The notes beneath the pieces were generated by a model, which ran no database searches, was not told the DNA's origin, and saw only the letters and a program-made list of their open reading frames with translations. Shown here piece by piece: positions 45,950 through 55,590 of a stretch of DNA of 64,000 nucleotides. The stretch comes from Mesostigma viride (taxonomy: Eukaryota > Streptophyta > Mesostigmatophyceae > Mesostigmatales > Mesostigmataceae), in assembly GCA_009746045.1 (NCBI GenBank), contig RPFO01000392.1, positions 2,337,745-2,401,744 on the forward strand. The letters are read 5' to 3'. A program made the position numbers and the translations under genes. Position 1 is the stretch's first letter. The number at the start of each line of letters is the position of its first letter.

Positions 45950-48900
45950 TCAAATACCCAACAACTTGTGTCTGAGCTCCACAAAACGTGGCTCGGGTAG
46001 TGCCTTGGTGAGCATGTCGGCGATCATCGCTGCCCCAGGAAGGTGAGACACCTGAACGGTGCCATCCGCGACCTTCGCGCGAATGTAGTGGTACTTGACG
46101 TCGATGTGCTTGGTACGCCGAGGGTGAACAGGGTCTCGTGACAGAGCCACAGCACCAGTGTTGTCGCAAAACACCTGAATTGGCCCTGAGGCCGGGTCAC
46201 CCAACTCCTTGGTGATGGTGAGAAGGGGAACCACCTGCTGCGTGACACCGCACAGGGCCATGTACTCGGCCTCACAGGTGGACAGGGCTGGAGTGGGCTG
46301 CTTGCGACTGGTCCACTCCACCGCAGCACCGCGGTACATGACCACGTTGCCAGTGATTGACTTGCGGTCCACAGGATCGTTTGCCCAGTCGGCATCCGAG
46401 TAGGCCACCAGCCCCCCCTGCCCCGAGTAGGACAGACCCAGGTCCTTGGTGTGTACCGCGTACTGAAGCACCCGGCGTGCCAGCCCAAGGTCGCTTACAG
46501 TAGGGTTTTTCATATTCTGAGTCAGCAGGTTGACTGCGAATGCCAGGTCAGGCCGAGTGCATCCCATCGCATACAGGAGTGCCCCGGTGATCGCTTGGTA
46601 GACGCGAGTGTCGTCCGCGTTGAGAAGCCCCCCCTCACCACGGGGGGTGTTGGGGACGATGGGCGTCTTCACCGCCCGTGGGGAGACCCCAAAGCGCTCA
46701 GCGAGGGCCTCCAGTACGGGCCTTGGTGCAGAAAAACTGTGCGCGCCGGCGGGTCGAGGACCAGGGAGACCCCCAGAAAGAGGGAGGGGGCATCCGTCTC
46801 GGTGATCTGGAAGCGCTGGGACACCCGTTGGGTCCACTGCGATAGCCACTCCGCCGAGGAGTGGGAGACCAGGAGATCGTCGACATGGACGAAGGCAAAA
46901 CCACCAACATACAGGAACAGACACGTGTCCGTGGTGCTCTGGACAGCGCCAGTCTCATGGATGAGGTAGTCCCGGAGCGTGTGGTGCCAGTTCCGGGGCG
47001 CCTGTTTGAGCCCATAGAGGCTCCGCCGGAGGCGCCAGAGGTACGTTTGGCCAGTGGGGTCGCGCTCCTCAAAGCCCTTGGGGGGAAGGACATACACGTC
47101 CTCCTCCAACTCAGCATAGAGGAACGCGGTGCGGACATCCAGCTGCCGGATGGGGTGGCCAGCAGTGCCAGCACGAGCCAAGCCCAGGCGCACGGTGGCA
47201 GCACGGACGGTGGGAGCAAAAGTCTCACCGAAATCAATGCCCTCGCGCTGTGCAAACCCCTTGCACACAAACCGGGCCTTGCACCGCCCATCAGCTTTCT
47301 GGGCGAAGACCCACTTGGTGGGTAGGAGCTTGGCACCGCGCGGAAGATCACGCATATGCAGAAGCTCGTAAACCTGGTGCTCCTGGAGGCTGGCCAGCTC
47401 ACTCTCCATGGCCGTGCGCCATTCCGGCAAGGCAAGGGCGGCAGCGGGAGAGGAGGGCACGGACGCAGGCTGGCTATGAAAAGCAGCAGCGAAGCACAGG
47501 TCAGCGACAAGTGAGTGATGCGCGTGGATCCGTGCAGCCTTGGTGACAGGTTGATCCGGCCAGGAAGAAAGCGCGTCATCCAATACATCATCGCCCCCGA
47601 AACCAGGGGGAGCGGGGGTGTTACTGCCATGAGAAAGGTCGCCACACAAGGCAGCACCACGGGAACCCCACACGGGGAGGAGACCTGCAGAGGCACCAGG
47701 GGACGCCGGAGGAGAATAGCCGGTGCTGTCAGCCGTGCTCTCCAGGTCAACCGAGGTACTCAAATGCGGCGGAGGCATCCCCGCCCCGGCGTGTTCATAT
47801 GACGCCGCAGAACGCGAGTGGCCAGAGGCCTGTCCGCGCAACAGAGGGGCATGCTGTCGAGCATCTGACACGGTGAGGTAAGATGTCGGCGCCGAGGCAG
47901 GAGCCGGAGCCGTCGGAGCAGGGCCGTTCCGCACAAGTGCCTGGATGGCCGCAGCGGCGGGGGGAGAACGAAACGCTCAGGAGTCCCCCCGATGCTGACA
48001 TAGCTGTCCTCACGGCCTGCGGGCAAGGCAGTGGAGGGCGTTGCCGGCCCCCCAGAGTCCTCGGCAGAGGCAGAGGGTAACTGCAAAGGGGCAGGAGTCA
48101 GCATGTCGGCGGGAAAGAGGTCGGCCTCCGCAAAGGGGGCCGCCGGGAGCCACTGCGCAGCCTGCGGGGCCCGGTTGCGCCACGTCTCGTCGAACTGCAC
48201 GTGCTTGCGCTCGATGACACGCCCGCCGCCCGTCGCCTTGTCGGGCACCCATACGAGGTAGGCCGGGGAGTCAAGCTTGTATCCCACGAAGAGGCCATCC
48301 TCAGCGCGAGAATCAAACTTCTCACGGGCTGCCCCCTCAACCAAGACGTGGGAGGGGCAGCCAAACACACGCATGCCGGATAAATCCGCAGGGCGCCCAT
48401 ACATGAGGAAGTAGGGCGTTGCGTGCTCCGGGTTGCTGCGGCAGGGCAGCCTGTTGATGATGTAGATGGCGCATGCAAAGGCTAGAGCCCAGAACTCCTT
48501 GCCGAGGCCAGCATGCGCCAGCATGCTCCTGGTCATGCTAACTGCGACGCCCCAGAATCGCTCCGCCACGCCGTTCTGCTCCGGCGTATAGGGGGACGAG
48601 AACTCTTGCCGCACGCCATACTCGGCGCAGACGGCGCGCCAGTCCTGGCCAGTGAAAACCGCGTCTTGGTCGGAGCGAAGCTCCACAGGCGCCGTGGCCG
48701 CGGACGCCCGGAACGGCTTGATCTCCGTGGCCAGGAAGTGACGCAGGCTCCCAACGGCAGCGTCCTTCGTCTTCAAGAAGTAAACCCAGTGAAAACGAGT
48801 GGCTTCATCCGTGATGCCCAGGACATACCGCCAGTCCCCCAACACGGCAGGGGTCCGCATGGGACCTAGCAGGTCGCAGTGCAGGCGATGGCGAGGGGTC

Positions 48901-49598
48901 GCGCAGCGTGGCGTCGTGCTGGGGGGAAAGCTGCTCCGCCGCAAGTGACCGGCAGGGCAGGAAGGACACGTGGGAGCCTTGGGACCGTGGGTCACCATGT
49001 TTGAGGCGGGGTCGGCGGCTAGCCGAGCAATACGATCCGCGCCAGCGTGTCCGAGGCGCAGGTGCCACTGCATCAGGTCCACGGGGGCGGCTGATGTGGC
49101 GAGGGCATGGGGCGCCACCCCGCGGAGCAAGTAAATGCCGTCACACTCCACGAGGGGGAACGTGCGGGTCCCCAAAGTGAGGCGCAGGTGCTTAAAGTCC
49201 ACATCATGGCCGGCTTTAAAGAGCTGGCTCACCGAGAGTAGGCGGGCCTGAAGGCCTGGGACATACAAAGCTGGGCCGAGGTGCACGTCCGGGGTGCCGA
49301 GCCGGAGAAGCAGAGGGCCCCTGCCGCCCGCATGCAGATTGCCGCCCGAGCCGGTGATGCGCAGCCGGAAGGCGGGATCAAATCCATCGCCAAAGTCCGC
49401 CCGGTGAGGCGTCATGTGGTACGTGGCACCCGTGTCAACCACCCACTCCGGGGCACACCTAGCCGAGGCCGTTGCGGCCGTGTGAAGCACAGAAGGAGCG
49501 GTGGTTGAGGAACCAGCCGTCGAGTCCGAGGAGGTGCTGGGGCGGGGTGCCGAGAGACGACTGCCCGAGCGGGACAGGGAAGGCGCAAGGCCGTGCAC
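45950..49598 (-). pseudogene. pol: Copia pol: protease, integrase, RT, RNase H, two frame changes
   Basis: Three consecutive frames on the minus strand. 49598-47760: protease WVVDTGATYHMTPH, GAG-pre-integrase MQWHLRLGHAGADRIARL with CPSC, integrase D-D-E (HCDLLGPM, ELRSDQDAVF, SPYTPEQNGVAERFW). A change at the G6 run 47959-47964 moves to 47934-46669: RT with LPTKWVFAQKADGRCKARFV, QLDVRTAFLYAELEEDVYV, and the catalytic FVHVDDLLV (a variant of YVDD). A second change near 46713-46740 leads to 46924-45950: RNase H YSDADWANDPVDRKSITGN, STCEAEYMALCG and the end LRHKLLGI. Both changes look like single-base indels, so either recent decay or assembly error. Confidence 0.88.
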
Positions 49599-49613
49599 TG
49601 GACGAAGCGAGGC

Positions 49614-51055
49614 CTAGCTGCCCGTGGGGCTGCACACCGTCGCGCAGGGAAGCACCCAAAGGGTTGGCGCGCATGCAGGGAAGCACACAAAGGGCCTCGA
49701 CCCACGTGGAACGCGTATGGACATCGTCTCCAAGGGAGGCAGGCCTGCGGCGGTGTGATGGGCGTGCCCGGCGCCGTCACCGCGGAGGTGAGCAGGGCGC
49801 TGGGCGGGATGGGCAGTCCAGCAGGTGGCGTCGTCATGTCCAGGCTTGGCGCAGACGGAGCAGGGCGGCCTGCGACCACGCCCGACCCCTGCGCCACCAC
49901 CGCGACCACCACCGGCTCGCCGCGCCCCCCGCTGCTGCCGCCATGGCCGTGGCCGTTGCCGTGGCCAGTGCCGTGGGCGCGGCCGTTGCCGTGGCCGTTG
50001 CCGTTGCTGTACGTTGCCGTTGCCGTTGCCGTTGCCGTTTCCGCTTCCGGTGCCGTTGCTGTTGCCGTTGCCGTTGCCGCGGGCACCGCCATTCCGTGGG
50101 CCACGCCCCCGGCCAGGGGTATGGTATGTACGCGTGGTTGGAGGCAGAGCCAGAATCTGCAGGGGACGGGAGGCCACCCGTCAGCAGATCTTCAACTTCC
50201 ATCAGGCGCTGCCGCAGGACAGGAACAGTCTCGACCTCGTCAAGACGGAGGGAGATCAGCGCAGGCCGGTACCCCGCGCGCAGACCGCTGAGGACGCTGG
50301 CAATGAAGGCAGCGACTGGGAACGTAATGCCTGCAGCCTGGAGCTTGGCGTACAGCAGTTCCGAGCGGTTCACATACGGCTCCACAGTCTCGCGAGCAGT
50401 TTGACGAAGCTGGGCCATTTGTTTCCACAAGTCCAGACGCATGGACTTGGTGAGCTTGCCATGCTCATAGAGACCTGGATGAGCTTGGTGATGGCCAGAC
50501 TGCCCAGGCGACGATCCAGGGGGAGCGTCTGCATCAAGGCACGCGCAGGCCCATCGACGACGGCCAACAAGGCAACGTAAAGGAGCCGATCCAGTTGCAC
50601 GTTCTGGACAACACCTGCCAGCACTCCAAGGAGGCCAGCATAAAGGGAAACAAGGCCCAAAAATGGTCCTTAAAAGGGATCCACAGCGTCCAATCTGAGC
50701 CGGTAAAAACCTTGACCCCAGGAACATCCTTCAAAAGCTCCTTGCAAGCCACAAAGGAGGCTCGGGCGGGGCCCCCCCCCGCCGTACCGCGGCTCAAACC
50801 ACCACCGTCAACAGCCGGATTCTCACCGTCGGGAGCACCGAGGGCGGCGTCTTCGTCACCACCTGGCGGGTGCAAGGCCAGGGCAGCCAGCCCAGCTGCG
50901 GCGTCAAAAAATACTTCGCCTGGGAGACCCGAATCGGTAAGGGTTACGGACGATGCAGTCAAAGCGGCCAGACCGGCAGCGTCGTCGGCATCAAAATCGT
51001 TACTGCCAGCAGCGCGACTCGCGGAAGCGGCCTGGCTACGAGTGCCGGAAGCCAT
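49614..51055 (-). pseudogene. gag: Copia gag with multiple frame changes
   Basis: Starts at ATG 51055 (MASGTRSQAASASRAAG) and is spread over at least three frames: FTGSDWTLWIPFKDHFWALF (to ~50660), LDRLLYVALLAVVDGPARAL (about 50600-50470), LTKSMRLDLWKQMAQLRQTA and YVNRSELLYAKLQAAGITFP (to ~50150), then a Gly/Asn-rich low-complexity block and the zinc knuckle CSVCAKPGHDDATC near 49840. Order is normal for copia UBN2-type gag. The repeated GGCAACGGCAAC tract at 50000-50080 is a likely site of length errors. Confidence 0.75.
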
Positions 51056-51302
51056 TCCAGCAAAAAACAGCAGAAAACTCCTAAAAAAAAAAAGGTAACG
51101 TTGAGCAAAGATTCCGGCCAGGAATCGAACCAAGCACCTTTTGTATACGCGCCAGACGGGAATCAAACCTCCGCCTACGGTGTCGTCATGCAAATCTCGC
51201 CGAAATACACAAATCTAAAGTCGTACGCGAGCAGAGCCTCGGGAAACGACTTTTACCAGCGGTAAGCAGGTCGAAAGGCGTGCGATCCGCACTCCGATGC
51301 CA

Positions 51303-51741
51303 TGTTAGGAGTGAGAAAACAATGTTTGCCACAAAGTTTTACTTTATTTCACTCAGATAAAAATAAGTCTTAGTTGGCAGCTGGCCGGCTGCTAGTTCCA
51401 CCACAGGAGGGTGTGAGGTGTGAGGTACTGAGAGAGCAACCAAGGTGCGTAGCTTCGCCTTTTAAACAATTCCAGGCTCAGCTACTGGGTAGCAGTTATG
51501 ATCTACCTACAACGTGGCCACACCGCCAAACCGGGTCTTTTCTGACTGTGTGGCAGTTACAATCATAACGTGATCTCAAGCCAACCATTCACAACCAAAG
51601 TTCAAGGTCAGTCACAGAATGACTGGGTCACTTTAATATGGCACAGAACTTAAACATGCGGCACATGCCCGTCCATGCAGTCCAGAGCTAGCACTAAACT
51701 ATAAGTACTAGTTTCAGGCAGGTGTGTCGATACTTCTGACA
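51303..51741 (-). repeat. 5' LTR of the copia element
   Basis: 439 bp, partner of 45372-45806, followed by GACAG. Confidence 0.95.
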
Positions 51742-51746
51742 GACAG

Positions 51747-52385
51747 CTCTCGTCAAGCCCGATCCAGTTGCAGCGTCAAAGCCGGCCAAAGTCCATTTTC
51801 CAGGCCAGATATTTTGGACAAAGGCGGGCAGCAAAACACGCCGTGGGCAGCCACGCAGTGAGTGCCTGCGTTTTATACCACAAAATAATGTGTGTTTTTA
51901 CCCTCTGACTTCGGCCCTCTTTTTGGCGGGTTACTTAATTGCCTACCGGCTTCACGTTTGACTGTGACAAACATGGGAACAGTCGTGAGGGAAGCTTCAT
52001 TTACTGTCAATGGCCTGCATGTAAACACCGGCTATAATAACAGCATGGAGGCCACAGGCAGCGAGACTGCCTGTGGCCTCAACGACCTTGTCTTTGCCGC
52101 CCTTCTGTGGTGCATTCGGCATGATGATGGTGGTAATTATTTTCGGCAAGATGTCTCAATTACAGACCCTGCACGGTCGTGGATTCTTATGTACCGCAGC
52201 CCGCAGGCTGCAAAACTGAATTTGTAAGGTTGCATTCGCGCTTTTCACCTAAGTGGCCAGCAGGCGGGGAAATTTGCGCGCGAGTGGGGCTTGCGTATTT
52301 TGCCGCCTAAAATCACGTAGCGGGTCCGGACTTGGCAAAAAATGGCCTCCTGCGCGGCCAAAAATGGCCTGACACCTACAAATTG
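51747..52385. other. No gene recognised
   Basis: Includes a short perfect inverted repeat GAGGCCACAGGCAG/CTGCCTGTGGCCTC (52048-52079) inside a 111-codon frame (51892-52227) with no known domain. Confidence 0.4.
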
Positions 52386-52512
52386 AGTCATTACCGCGTT
52401 AAGTTGCGCTGGCCCCCATGCTTAAGTTGCGGTCGCCCCCCAAGCTTTGGCGCCGCAACTTAACGCGGGAACGCAACCTTAAGAAACGCAACTTAACGCG
52501 GGAATGACTGTA
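52386..52512. repeat. Small inverted-repeat element, copy 2
   Basis: Begins TTACCGCGTTAAGTTGCG and ends CGCAACTTAACGCGGGAATG, with internal partial copies of the same 18-mer in both orientations. Related to 45236-45309. Confidence 0.65.
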
Positions 52513-52544
52513 GCAAAACCTTGTGAAGCCAGGAGTTCTGGGGG

Positions 52545-52620
52545 TCGCGATCGATAGGGAGCAAAATGATCAGCTCCGCGAGCTCTACCGTTTGAGCATA
52601 TTGGTGTATGGGAAAATAGA
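52545..52620 (-). mobile_element. tRNA-SINE head fragment
   Basis: Minus strand matches 1640-1695, including GCTCAAACGGTAGAGC (52582-52597) and CGCGGAGCTGATCATTTTGC. Tail missing. Confidence 0.6.
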
Positions 52621-52689
52621 AAATTCTGGTTTTCTAAAATGCGTCGTTGGCCGGCGCGACGCGATACTGGCACGGCACGGCGCTGGATA

Positions 52690-52870
52690 GCCGAAGCCTT
52701 GTACTGGTGGAGCTTTGCTGAGTAGAATAGGTAGGGTTTTCTCGATTAGATTAGCTTAGACGGAGTTAGATTAGTTCGGTTGCGCGGCTTTGTCCCCCCT
52801 CCATCCATCCATGGGAATATGTGCTACATGATCTCCCAACGGAGTCATGTTTATATAGTTCAATTTTATT
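52690..52870 (+). mobile_element. LINE 3' UTR fragment
   Basis: Diverged 3' end: TTGCGCGGCTTTGTCCCCCC, ATGTGCTACATGATCTCCCA and the hairpin CTCCCAACGGAG (52833-52844), then a T-rich tail. Confidence 0.75.
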
Positions 52871-53006
52871 TTGTTTTTTGTACTGGTGGCAGACGGCAGC
52901 ATACTTCCGTGCCTAGGGGCAGCACCATCTTGCGGGCAACCCCCCCCCCCCCCTCTATGGTACCTGCCAAAATTTTGACTGCAGATTTGGGTTCAGCTCG
53001 CCAAGT

Positions 53007-54104
53007 GCTATAGTTAGGTTAATATTGTGCGGAAACCTTTTTGCCACTTGGGCTACTCAGGTTCCGCACAATATTACCGGCGATAACCACTCGCCGGACA
53101 CTCAAGTTCACGACGTTGTGAACTTGAGTGTCCGGCGAGTGGTTATCGCCGGTAATATTGTGCGGAACCTGAGTAGCCCAAGTGGCAAAAAGGTTTCCGC
53201 ACAATATTAACCTAACTAAAACCTAGCCTCTTGGGGCGAGGACGAATCACTAGGCTCGGAACACCCGTATGCATGAATATGATCGAATATAAGCATCTCG
53301 TTGGTGCAAATATCGATATGAATATGATCGAATATGAGCATCTCCTTGGTGCGCATATGATTAGAGCCGGGTGCCAAATCGGAACGAATTATTCCCCAAA
53401 TAATCCGCTTCCGAGTGGATTCGAACCTGCGCCCCGCAAGGATCCAGGTCTTAGTTAGGTTAATATTGTGCGGAAACCTTTTTGCCACTTGGGCTTCTCA
53501 GGTTCCGCACAATATTACCGGCGATAACCACTCGCCGGACACTCAAGTTCACACCGTCGTGAACTTGAGTGTCCGGCGAGTGGTTATCGCCGGTAATATT
53601 GTGCGGAACCTGAGTAGCCCAAGTGGCAAAAAGGTTTCCGCACAATATTAACCTAACTAAGACCTGGATCCTTGCGGGGCGCAGGTTCGAATCCACTCGG
53701 AAGCGGATTATTTGGGGAATAATTCGTTCCGATTTGGCACCCGGCTCTAATCATATGCGCACCAAGGAGATGCTCATATTCGATCATATTCATATCGATA
53801 TTTGCACCAACGAGATGCTTATATTCGATCATATTCATGCATACGGGTGTTCCGAGCCTAGTGATTCGTCCTCGCCCCAAGAGGCTAGGTTTTAGTTAGG
53901 TTAATATTGTGCGGAAACCTTTTTGCCACTTGGGCTTCTCAGGTTCCGCACAATATTACCGGCGATAACCACTCGCCGGACACTCAAGTTCACACCGGTG
54001 TGAACTTGAGTGTCCGGCGAGTGGTTATCGCCGGTAATATTGTGCGGAACCTGAGAAGCCCAAGTGGCAAAAAGGTTTCCGCACAATATTAACCTAACTG
54101 CTAT
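53007..54104. mobile_element. Composite foldback element B (1,088-bp nested palindrome)
   Basis: Insert 53012-54099 flanked by GCTAT (53007-53011 and 54100-54104). Layout palindrome-spacer-palindrome-inverted spacer-palindrome: 53012-53217, 53218-53452, 53453-53658, 53659-53893, 53894-54099. The whole is symmetrical about 53555.5, so identical peptides appear on both strands. Termini AGTTAGGTTAATATTG match family A. Arms: hairpin A (AATATTGTGCGGAA with TTCCGCACAATATT), hairpin B (CCGGCGA-TAACCAC-TCGCCGG) and a central ACTCAAGTTCAC hairpin. No transposase. Confidence 0.9.
53218..53893. repeat. Family B spacers (235 bp, inverted pair) with B-box
   Basis: 53218-53452 and its inverse 53659-53893. 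B-box GGTTCGAATCC on the minus strand at 53417-53427. The other end (TAGCCTCTTGG) resembles an A-box at 9 of 11 positions. Outer ends correspond to family A (ACCTG-N-CCTTG before the B-box; TTCGTCC...GAGGC.AGGTTTTAG at the other side). The middle contains a ~43-bp tandem duplication around ATGAATATGATCGAATAT. Confidence 0.85.
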
Positions 54105-54548
54105 CAGTTTGTCCGTCAAACCGTTTCAAAATTCCGACCATACAGGGAGCTAGCAGAAAATCCAAGTGTTTTGTTGTAAAAAACCCATATCGGCCCAGCA
54201 CCCTACCTCCCTACCCTTTAAGTTAACGGTTTTTGAGGCTCTGTCAGTAACTCAGTTCTAACCTAGGTACCCCCTGGGATTGCGACCAGAGGCAAACATG
54301 CTTGTTTTCGCGAGATCTACTCGAATTCAGTGTTGTGTAAAATGATTTTCTTGTTTTCTAGTACCCCCCTTGCCTTTGCGCCTCTAGTTCAGCCACAAGT
54401 CGGGTTGGGTCAGACGGCACCCTCCTGCGTTTCCGACGCGTCCAGACGCCGTTTCGCGGCCTCGAGTTTGGCGGCGACGAGTCCAGACGCAGCCGACGGC
54501 GACGCGACCGCGTGGGCCTGGAGCCCTGGACTCTGGAGCTACAGTACC
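54105..54548. other. No gene recognised
   Basis: Short frames only; see the 27-bp match noted for 19986-21085. Confidence 0.4.
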
Positions 54549-55047
54549 GTAGTGGCTGAAATCACATTGCGAATAAATCTTTTCGAATGACCCCCCCAAA
54601 AGTGCTAAAATAATACTTCAATTTACCCCGTAAAGTATGAAAACCGGGAGACCGCTACACCTGTTTCTGGCTGCAGGCCGCGGCGCAGCTAGATGAAGTG
54701 GAGCGCCGCGCTTGCCGCGCCGGGCCGCGTCGCGCCAGATTGAGAACGCGTTCAATTTTGAATTCTAGGCCCTATTAGCACTGATTAGGGGCCCTATTAA
54801 TTAAGATTAGGGCCTTATGTCATACTGGTACTCACTTAATTGTCAGATAGGAACTGCGCTTGGTGGGTAATTAATGTACTTGATAGGTTAGAATCCAAGT
54901 CAGACACTGAACTAGGTGCCCTAATATAAACAAGCTCCCGGGCTCGAAGTTTACCTAACCCGGGCTGAACTTTCCCCGCAAAGTGTCAAAACCATGCAGA
55001 AAAACCCTCGAAAAATTATTTATTCGCAATGTGATTTCAGCCACTAC
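54549..55047. mobile_element. Inverted-repeat element (MITE-like) 1
   Basis: Perfect 30-bp terminal inverted repeat: GTAGTGGCTGAAATCACATT... at 54549-54578 and its inverse at 55018-55047. About 500 bp, AT-rich, no ORF. Its right end overlaps the next element by three bases. No clear duplication. Confidence 0.6.
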
Positions 55048-55520
55048 ACCCCTAGCATTAGTAGTTTTATATAAATAAGTAGCTTGAACTCTAAAATGTT
55101 CTGGCTGAAAACCAGGAAACAAACAAAAGAAAATTAATTAATTAACTCCGGGGGCTGAGGACTGGACTAAACAAACAAACAAACAAAATTAAATTAATGA
55201 ACTCCTGTGGGCTCTGGGTATCACTGACCTCCACTGACTCTAGCCTATGGCCGCCGAAGGGGGGCCGCCGGGCCGGATTGCCGGCCGAATTGGGGACGGC
55301 GTGTACGATATCTACCAAACAAACAAAAGAAATTTATTAAATAAATAAGTACCCATGTGCCTTGAACGGCTGCAGGACAAACAAACAAACCAAATGTTTT
55401 GATTAAATAATAAAGAACCCGGGACTCTAACTGGCTCCCAACAAACAATCCAGGGTTATTCGTAATGCAAATACGGCAAAAATTGACCCATAATAACAAA
55501 CTACTAATGCTAGGGGTGTA
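55045..55520. mobile_element. Inverted-repeat element (MITE-like) 2
   Basis: 23-bp perfect terminal inverted repeat beginning TACACCCCTAGCATTAGTAG (55045-55067 and 55498-55520). If the outermost TA is the duplicated target, it fits a Tc1/mariner-type MITE. The interior has four (ACAAA)n and ATTAATTA runs (about 55125-55400). Confidence 0.6.
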
Positions 55521-55590
55521 CGGTATACAGTGTAATGGCTGACGACGGGCGCGGCGCCCCATGTTGCGGACTACAGCCCCCGCATCCCCT

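Larger units (their letters stand above)
45367..51746 (-). mobile_element. Ty1/copia retrotransposon, complete but frameshifted
   Basis: LTRs 45372-45806 and 51303-51741 (TGTTAGGAG...CTTCTGACA) with GACAG duplications at 45367-45371 and 51742-51746. On the minus strand: LTR, primer site starting TGGCATCGGAG next to 51303, gag, then protease-integrase-RT-RNase H in copia order, LTR. LTRs differ at about half a dozen places, older than the chromovirus copy. Gag and pol carry several frame changes. Confidence 0.95.

Noticed and set aside
46451-50580. Plus-strand frames across the copia element
   Set aside because: Antisense shadows of gag and pol, which have full domain support on the minus strand.
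20519-54399. 27-bp match between 20519-20546 and 54373-54399
   Set aside because: Too short and isolated to define a repeat or exon family.
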